Made by a program: the position numbers and the translations under genes | Part shown: one piece after another, positions 32,911 through 37,829 of the stretch | Numbering within the stretch: position 1 is the first letter of the stretch | Layout of the letters: every line of letters begins with the position of its first letter | DNA from: an uncultured Mailhella sp. | GTDB lineage: Bacteria > Desulfobacterota > Desulfovibrionia > Desulfovibrionales > Desulfovibrionaceae | Direction: 5' to 3' | DNA length: 37,829 bases | NCBI RefSeq assembly: GCF_944324615.1 | Contig: NZ_CALUWY010000124.1 | Coordinates: 1 to 37,829, forward strand | Notes under the pieces: generated by a model | Database searches by the model: none | Seen by the model: only the letters and a program-made list of their open reading frames with translations | Told to the model about the DNA's origin: nothing

Positions 32911-34512
32911 TCAGTTTCCGGCGGCTCGGCGCTCTGCAGCCATAACAGCCAGAATACGCTTATCCACCTTACCCACACTGGTCACAGGCCACGCCTCCAC
33001 AACTTCAAGCTGATCGGGATATTTGAAACGGGCCATGCCGCTTTTTTCAAAATGAGAATATACATCCGTCAGGGAAGGCGCATTTTCATCTGTTATGATC
33101 CATGCACAGATACGCTCGCCAAGTTCCGCATCTTCCACTCCCACGACAGCGGCATCAGTAACACCGGGCATCGTACGCAACACAGTTTCCACTTCCACGG
33201 GGGCAATCTTCTCACCTGCCCGATTGATCTGTTCCTTGATGCGACCACAGACCACAATCCGGCCTTCCGCCGTAAAACGAGCAACATCACCGGTTCGATA
33301 GTAACCGTCCTCCGTAACCGCATAGCTATTCACTTCAGGGGCACGATAGTATCCCTGAATGGTGTACGGACCGCGCACTATCATTTCCCCGGCTTGTCCA
33401 TAAGGCACGTCATTTCCGCACTCATCGACCATGCGTACCTCATCGGCAGGAGAAATGGGCCACCCCTGTGTATTGCAGATGGTTTCCTCATCATCGTCCA
33501 GCGACGTAGTGCAGATAAGCCCTTCTGCCGTTCCAAACACATTGACCATTTTGCAGCCGAGTACCGGCTCTACACGAGCCGCCATTCCCGGATCTACTGC
33601 TGAGCCACCTGCTTCGATAAAGCGCAGGGAAGAAATATCCGCATCTTCCCACTCTTTAACTTCCAGCCACAAATTCAGCAGTGCCGGAACAAGAGCCGTA
33701 AAAGTAATACGCTCACGTTCAATAAGTGCAAAAGCCTCCTCCGGACCGATATTTCCCGCGAGAACAACCTTGCCACCATGCATGAATGTTCCAATAATAC
33801 CTGGAGCGGAAAGAGAAAAATTATGAGCGGCAGGCAGCACTACAAGATACGCGTCCGTCTCGCACAGGCTCAGTCGCTCGGAAGCCGCCCTTGCATTGTA
33901 AGCATAGTCGGTGTGCCGGCGAGGAATAAGCTTTGGTGTACCCGTAGTCCCCCCGGAAAGCAGCAACAACGCCGTATCCGTAAAGGAAAAACTTTTGAAT
34001 GGCGGCTTCCCCCCTCGCTTCCGCAGACTCTTCAAAGGAATCGTTCCTTCTATGCCTCCATTGTCAGTGATGATATGCTGAAGATAAGAGTAGTTCGACT
34101 TCAGAGCATCTACTGTGGGTCCATACTCCAAAGAACCAGAGCGGTCAGTGGTAATATAAGCTACAGGTTCCGCAAGGGAACACAATGCCGTAATATCCGC
34201 CTGACGACTAGCGGGAAGCGCCATAATGGGAATAGCTCCAATTCGGAACAGGGCAAACACCGCAATGATCAAGGACAGTTTATTAGGAAGTTGTACAAGT
34301 ACTCTGTCCCCTGCCTCTATGCCGAGGCTTGCCAAGCCGGCAGCATATTCATCTGCAAGCCGATCAAGCTCTTCGTATGTCACTGTACCGTCCGAAGCAA
34401 CAACTGCCGTTCTTGCAGCGTACTTATGAGCTGCTTCATGCAATTCTTCTCCCAAAGTCCGGGGAAGCCAATACCCTTTTTCCACGTATTCCCGTTCTGG
34501 AACCTGATACAT
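32911..34512 (-). CDS. Aryl-acid-AMP ligase (YbtE/DhbE family)
   Basis: 533 aa; ATG at 34512, eight bases after AAGGAG. An in-frame start at 34548 lacks a site and is rejected. Stand-alone adenylation enzyme with phosphate loop LLSGGTTGTPK (184-194), GTAEG, YYRTGDVARF and the C-terminal GKVDKR lysine. The aryl-pocket motif HNFSLSAPG (230-238) identifies the 2,3-dihydroxybenzoate/salicylate group. The residue that is Ser in DHB enzymes (DhbE Ser240) and Cys in salicylate enzymes is Ala236 here, so the exact acid is uncertain. It activates the starter as an AMP ester and loads the ArCP at the N terminus of the NRPS encoded next. First gene of the Fur-boxed biosynthetic operon; no aryl-acid synthase gene lies in the window. 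Confidence 0.92.
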   Translation of the reverse strand: MYQVPEREYVEKGYWLPRTLGEELHEAAHKYAARTAVVASDGTVTYEELDRLADEYAAGLASLGIEAGDRVLVQLPNKLSLIIAVFALFRIGAIPIMALPASRQADITALCSLAEPVAYITTDRSGSLEYGPTVDALKSNYSYLQHIITDNGGIEGTIPLKSLRKRGGKPPFKSFSFTDTALLLLSGGTTGTPKLIPRRHTDYAYNARAASERLSLCETDAYLVVLPAAHNFSLSAPGIIGTFMHGGKVVLAGNIGPEEAFALIERERITFTALVPALLNLWLEVKEWEDADISSLRFIEAGGSAVDPGMAARVEPVLGCKMVNVFGTAEGLICTTSLDDDEETICNTQGWPISPADEVRMVDECGNDVPYGQAGEMIVRGPYTIQGYYRAPEVNSYAVTEDGYYRTGDVARFTAEGRIVVCGRIKEQINRAGEKIAPVEVETVLRTMPGVTDAAVVGVEDAELGERICAWIITDENAPSLTDVYSHFEKSGMARFKYPDQLEVVEAWPVTSVGKVDKRILAVMAAERRAAGN

Positions 34513-34553
34513 TCTCCATTCTCCTTTCTTGCGCTCATGCCAAACCAAGCATG

Positions 34554-34581
34554 CTTATATGAAAATGAAATTCATTATCAA
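34554..34581 (-). promoter_or_regulatory. Promoter of the biosynthetic operon
   Basis: On the minus strand a -35 TTGATA (34581-34576) and -10 TATAAG (34559-34554) are separated by 16 bases, about 42 bases before the ligase ATG. The Fur box lies across the -35 and spacer, so iron-loaded Fur would block RNA polymerase. Confidence 0.65.
34561..34579 (-). promoter_or_regulatory. Fur box upstream of the ligase gene
   Basis: GAAAATGAAATTCATTATC matches 16 of 19 positions of the classical Fur consensus and is the best of three such sites here. It overlaps the promoter of the ligase-NRPS-PKS-NRPS-TE-CCR operon and predicts repression under iron-replete conditions. Confidence 0.8.
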
Positions 34582-34680
34582 AATATATCAAAAAAAATAT
34601 TGCACCGCATATACACAGTTATGACAGCACACCTCTAAACATCACTCGGCAGAGAGCATAACCCGTGCTGTTCATCGCTG

Positions 34681-34703
34681 AACATTCCCTATCAGACCAA
34701 AAA
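34681..34703 (-). promoter_or_regulatory. Candidate AraC-type operator upstream of biosynthetic operon
   Basis: The plus-strand TTCCCTATCAGACCAAAAA (34685-34703) matches 15 of 19 positions with the receptor-promoter site TACCCTAACAGGTCAAAAA (4302-4320), in the same orientation relative to transcription. A short inverted repeat, GTTCA-TCGC-TGAAC (34670-34683), adjoins it. It lies about 100 bases upstream of the -35 element, a long distance, so a role through looping or several sites would be needed. Confidence 0.45.
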
Positions 34704-34775
34704 TTGACCACATCCTTACTTCTCACAAACTGTATCTATAACATCCTATATTACTTCTATTAAAAATATATTTCT

Positions 34776-36077
34776 CTAATTCATCATTGAAGGAAGCCAA
34801 AGACTTAATGAAGGAAATGAAAAAAGTAGCATAAGATGTATTATATCATCCACTAAAAACCATGACACACCATGAAAAATTGTAGTAAGCGGAACATCAT
34901 GAGCAACTGATTTAATTACAAATACATTTAATCCTACAGGAGGTGTTATTTGCGCTATTTCAAAAATTCTAACTATAATAATACCAAACCATATAGGATC
35001 ATACCCTAAAGATGTAATAAGAGGAAAAACTATTGGCATTGTAAGCACAATCATGGCAATAGGTATCATTACACAACCAAGAATAACATACATTAATATA
35101 AGTATCACCATTATCATAAAAGGACTTAAATCAAGAGAACTCACCTCAGATGCCAGAGTAAAGGGAATACGAGTGACCGAAAAAAAATACCCCAGCACCA
35201 TAGCCCCCACCATGACGATCATAATCATAGCAGTGGATTTAACGGCGTCCATAAGCGATATGCCAATGGCTTGCAGAGTTAGTCTGCGGCGCCCCAGTGC
35301 TAGAATAAGTGCGCCTACGGCACCTACAGCAGCAGCTTCCGAAGGACTAAACCAACCTTCACATATTCCTCCCATTACCAACGCAAAAAGAGCTAATACT
35401 GACCAAGAGGCTTTGAGTGACACCAGCCTTTCCTTCCAAGGGAAAGGTGCACAGGCAGGTCCAGCAGCAGGCTTCAGACGGCATATAACAGCCACTGTTA
35501 CAGCGTAAAACAACGCCTGAAGAATCCCAGGTATAATTCCTGCCATAAACAGTTTTGCAATATTTTGTTCCGTAAGCATTCCATAGATGACAAGTACCGT
35601 AGACGGGGGAATAAGCACACCCAGTGTTCCTCCCGCAGCTACTACTCCAGTACTAAGTGCAGGGTCATAGCCAAGCTTTTTCATTTCTGGTAAAGCCACA
35701 GAGCCCATCGTTACGGCAGTCGCCAGCGTCGTTCCGCTCAATGCGGCAAATCCGGCACAGGCCCCCACGGTAGCCAGAGCAAGTCCTCCCCTAAAATGCC
35801 CTACCAGGCGATGTAGCATTCTAAATAGCTCTTCAGAGATTCCACTATGAAAGCAAATATTCCCCATAAACATAAACAGAGGAATAACCGCATAGTCATA
35901 CGAGGCAACACTAGTCCATGGAGCCGTGCGTAAAAGATTTCCTCCTGCTTCTATGCCAATCAAGGCCATCATCCCTGCAACCCCCACAACCCCCATGGAC
36001 ACAGCCACTGGTACACGAAGAAAAAGAAGGGTCAGCAGTGCAACCAGTCCCCCCAAACCGATCCATTCAGCTGTCAT
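34776..36077 (-). CDS. dctM: TRAP transporter large permease (DctM)
   Basis: 433 aa from the ATG at 36077, which follows GGAGGTGCGTC and overlaps the dctQ end by 11 bases; an ATG at 36116 is rejected. Very hydrophobic, about 12 membrane segments, with family stretches LFLRVPVAVSMGVVG, FMFMGNICFHSGI, GVVAAGGTLGVLIPPSTVLVIYG and the late ITPPVGLNVFVIKS. It is the transport subunit of a tripartite ATP-independent periplasmic system that imports organic acids using an ion gradient. The first ~390 bases of the region (the 3' end of the gene) are visibly AT-richer than the rest. The substrate is not deducible. Confidence 0.93.
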   Translation of the reverse strand: MTAEWIGLGGLVALLTLLFLRVPVAVSMGVVGVAGMMALIGIEAGGNLLRTAPWTSVASYDYAVIPLFMFMGNICFHSGISEELFRMLHRLVGHFRGGLALATVGACAGFAALSGTTLATAVTMGSVALPEMKKLGYDPALSTGVVAAGGTLGVLIPPSTVLVIYGMLTEQNIAKLFMAGIIPGILQALFYAVTVAVICRLKPAAGPACAPFPWKERLVSLKASWSVLALFALVMGGICEGWFSPSEAAAVGAVGALILALGRRRLTLQAIGISLMDAVKSTAMIMIVMVGAMVLGYFFSVTRIPFTLASEVSSLDLSPFMIMVILILMYVILGCVMIPIAMIVLTMPIVFPLITSLGYDPIWFGIIIVRIFEIAQITPPVGLNVFVIKSVAHDVPLTTIFHGVSWFLVDDIIHLMLLFSFPSLSLWLPSMMN

Positions 36078-36576
36078 GACGCACCTCCTTCCTGAGCTTG
36101 ATTCCCTCAAAAGCATGAATCAAAAAAACCACAGCAAGCAGTAAAAAACCTACTCCCAGCAGTAAAATAAACGGACCAGTCAACAAACTTGTCGTAGGTG
36201 TACATTCTCCATTTCTAAATGCATCAAAAGCATAGCTCAGGGTCTTTAATCCCGTCGCTGAGCAGAAAAGAAACCCAAGCATGTTACTGAATCCATACAA
36301 AATACACTGGACGCGTAATGGCATAAGGTCAGTTATAATCTCCACATCAAGATGGCTATGGGTTGTCCCTGTAAATGCAAGTCCGCAGCCAACCATAGCC
36401 CCCATACAAACCTCTATTACCTCGAAAACACCTGGAATGGATGTATTTACTAGACTTCGGGCAAGAACATCTGTCGTTATCAAAAGCGCCATAAAAAAAA
36501 GCAAAGCACAGCCCGCGCGATTTCCCCAGCGGGCTGTACTGCTCACGACGCTGCGCAATATTGCAGCAGCTTTCAT
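36067..36576 (-). CDS. dctQ: TRAP transporter small permease (DctQ)
   Basis: 169 aa; ATG at 36576 preceded by GGGGGAATT. Four predicted membrane helices. The family region is LFFMALLITTDVLARS, followed by VFEVIEVCMGAMVGCGLAFT and SHLDVEI. DctQ pairs with DctM in the membrane part of TRAP transporters. It lies 18 bases after dctP and overlaps dctM, giving the usual P-Q-M order. Confidence 0.92.
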   Translation of the reverse strand: MKAAAILRSVVSSTARWGNRAGCALLFFMALLITTDVLARSLVNTSIPGVFEVIEVCMGAMVGCGLAFTGTTHSHLDVEIITDLMPLRVQCILYGFSNMLGFLFCSATGLKTLSYAFDAFRNGECTPTTSLLTGPFILLLGVGFLLLAVVFLIHAFEGIKLRKEVRHDS

Positions 36577-36594
36577 AAAAATAATTCCCCCATT

Positions 36595-37629
36595 TTACTG
36601 CATTTCATATTTCTTCATAAGTTCCATAAACTCGGAAACATAACGCTTAGCCTCAGGCACGCCTTCTTTTTCTATGCGTTCAAGTTCCCTTTCCCGAACT
36701 TCTGTGCATACCCGATTCATTTTTTTTCTTTCCTCACCAGAAAGAGTAATTATCCTTTTACCTTCTCTGCCGAGCTCCGCTTTCACGTCAGCCGCAATAA
36801 AAGACTCTGTTTCTCCTCCTAGTGCAGCAAAATGCGCTCCGCTTGCATCTTCAATCACTTTCTGCAAATCGGGCGGAAGAGCATTCCATCGATTCTGGTT
36901 AATAACAAGATAAAAATAAATGGGGGGCAAAAAATCCCCTTCTGTAAACGAGGTACATATATCCGTAAGTCCAAAGCCCCGATGCCCTTCCCATGCGGCA
37001 ACAGCAGCTTCCACAATTTTTTTCTGAAGATTCATAAAAATATCAGGACCAGGCACTGTCATTACAGAAGATCCCATATACTCAGCAAGTACGGCCGTAC
37101 TTTTTCCATTTGTACGGAGACGTAACCCCTTGAAACTATCCGTACTTTCTACTGGTCTGGTTACACTACCTATAACCATGGGTGAAACATGTACTCCTAG
37201 TATCTTCACCCCTTTCGCCTCTTCATGAAAAGCAGGATACTTCTCCATCAGTTCCCATACGGCCAGCGAAGCTGCGCGCGGATCGGTAATGTTCAATCCC
37301 GGAACATAAAGAGTTTCCAAAGCCTTCAGTCTGTCCGTGAAAAAAAAGGAATGCAGATAGGCAATATCCACCAGTCCATCTTGGCAAGCCATAAGATTAA
37401 CATTAGGCTTAGCAAGAGAACCGTTGGGATAAAGATTGATTTTTATGCGCCCTTGGGAAGCTTTCTCCACCGAGGAACTCCAAGCCTCCAGAGTCCGCAC
37501 CTGTTGTACAGACTGAGACCCCAGACCTGTTTCAAAATTTAAGATGAACTGCTCCGCAGCAACCGCCGGAAACGACACGACAGCACAGCTCAAAACCACA
37601 CCGCATAAGGTCTGCACGATTTTTTTCAT
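36595..37629 (-). CDS. dctP: TRAP transporter substrate-binding protein (DctP)
   Basis: 344 aa; ATG at 37629 after GGAAGAGGAAGAAA. A signal peptide ends near VAA-EQFIL. The mature protein has DctP-family features: WSSSVEKASQGRIKINLYPN, FKGLRLRTNGKST with the conserved substrate-binding Arg, and FMNLQKKIVEAAV. It captures a carboxylate ligand in the periplasm and delivers it to DctQM. It begins the TRAP operon, which has no Fur-like box upstream but has a perfect inverted repeat (37681-37704) that may be an operator. A link to iron uptake is not indicated. Confidence 0.92.
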   Translation of the reverse strand: MKKIVQTLCGVVLSCAVVSFPAVAAEQFILNFETGLGSQSVQQVRTLEAWSSSVEKASQGRIKINLYPNGSLAKPNVNLMACQDGLVDIAYLHSFFFTDRLKALETLYVPGLNITDPRAASLAVWELMEKYPAFHEEAKGVKILGVHVSPMVIGSVTRPVESTDSFKGLRLRTNGKSTAVLAEYMGSSVMTVPGPDIFMNLQKKIVEAAVAAWEGHRGFGLTDICTSFTEGDFLPPIYFYLVINQNRWNALPPDLQKVIEDASGAHFAALGGETESFIAADVKAELGREGKRIITLSGEERKKMNRVCTEVRERELERIEKEGVPEAKRYVSEFMELMKKYEMQ

Positions 37630-37680
37630 TTTCTTCCTCTTCCAATAGACATATTCCCCCCTTTTTATCCTCAGCCTTCA

Positions 37681-37704
37681 TACGACATCGCAGTCTATGT
37701 CGTA
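37681..37704. promoter_or_regulatory. Inverted repeat upstream of TRAP operon, candidate operator
   Basis: TACGACAT-N8-ATGTCGTA is a perfect 8-bp dyad located 52-75 bases upstream of dctP. TRAP operons are commonly controlled by GntR-type or similar dimeric repressors that bind such dyads, possibly encoded by the gene beginning at the right edge. It could also be a leader hairpin. Confidence 0.5.
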
Positions 37705-37822
37705 CAAATTCTCACACTCAACATTTTCTTACGATAATCTCTCCTCCAAAAACTCCTAGGCTCAGGACTCATTAATTGCCAAAAGGGTAAAAAGTTCTTA
37801 TTGTCGGCATAGGGAGGATGCC

Positions 37823-37829
37823 ATGAAGG
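37823..37829 (+). CDS. Possible start of a divergent gene (cut by window end)
   Basis: ATG at 37823 is preceded by AGGGAGG five bases upstream, a good ribosome site, in the direction away from dctP. Only seven bases are present, so no product can be assigned. A divergent regulator of the TRAP operon would be a common arrangement. Confidence 0.3.

Overview
The window is an accessory iron-acquisition locus from a diderm (outer-membrane) bacterium. A TonB/ExbB/ExbD energiser, a TonB-dependent receptor and an outer-membrane beta-barrel protein require an outer membrane. Composition is moderate GC, with AT-rich promoters carrying Fur-like boxes. The TRAP transporter and gene style would suit a Desulfovibrionaceae-like or another anaerobic proteobacterial-type host, but taxonomy cannot be proved from this sequence. 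Every gene I support is on the minus strand, apart from a possible 7-base start of a divergent gene at the right edge. No rRNA, tRNA, CRISPR array or insertion sequence was seen, and no gene-free stretch exceeds 300 bases.

In transcription order (right to left): (1) a TRAP dicarboxylate-type transporter, dctP-dctQ-dctM (37629 to 34776), probably unrelated to the siderophore. (2) A Fur-box promoter at about 34554-34581 drives a roughly 20.6 kb biosynthetic operon: an aryl-acid-AMP ligase (YbtE/DhbE type), an NRPS with ArCP-Cy-A-PCP-Cy-A-PCP, a PKS with KS-AT-KR-ACP, an NRPS with Cy-A(MT)-PCP-TE, a type II thioesterase, and a crotonyl-CoA carboxylase/reductase (CCR) family enzyme. (3) A second Fur-box promoter (13862-13891) drives a putative export/import operon: a LolA-like periplasmic protein, an outer-membrane barrel protein (DUF1302-like), an MMPL-family RND transporter, an ACP-like protein lacking the phosphopantetheine serine, and two YbtP/YbtQ-like ABC half-transporters. 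(4) An AraC-type regulator with its own upstream Fur-like box. (5) A FyuA-like receptor followed by exbB-exbD-tonB and a strong terminator at 34-74.

Together these look like a complete yersiniabactin-type system: synthesis of an aryl-capped poly-thiazoline metallophore, secretion, outer-membrane uptake, inner-membrane transport and double control by Fur and an AraC activator. It departs from yersiniabactin in several ways. All three adenylation domains have cysteine-like codes and each module has its own A domain. The PKS has no C-methyltransferase, while a CCR enzyme with an apparently intact CO2 pocket closes the operon, which suggests a branched (alkylmalonyl-type) extender. No thiazoline reductase, salicylate synthase or phosphopantetheinyl transferase gene lies in the window. 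A dedicated RND/LolA-like/barrel set and a serine-less ACP sit in the transport operon. A shared motif (CCCTAwCA core, plus strand) upstream of araC, the receptor gene and the biosynthetic operon is a candidate binding site for the AraC regulator.
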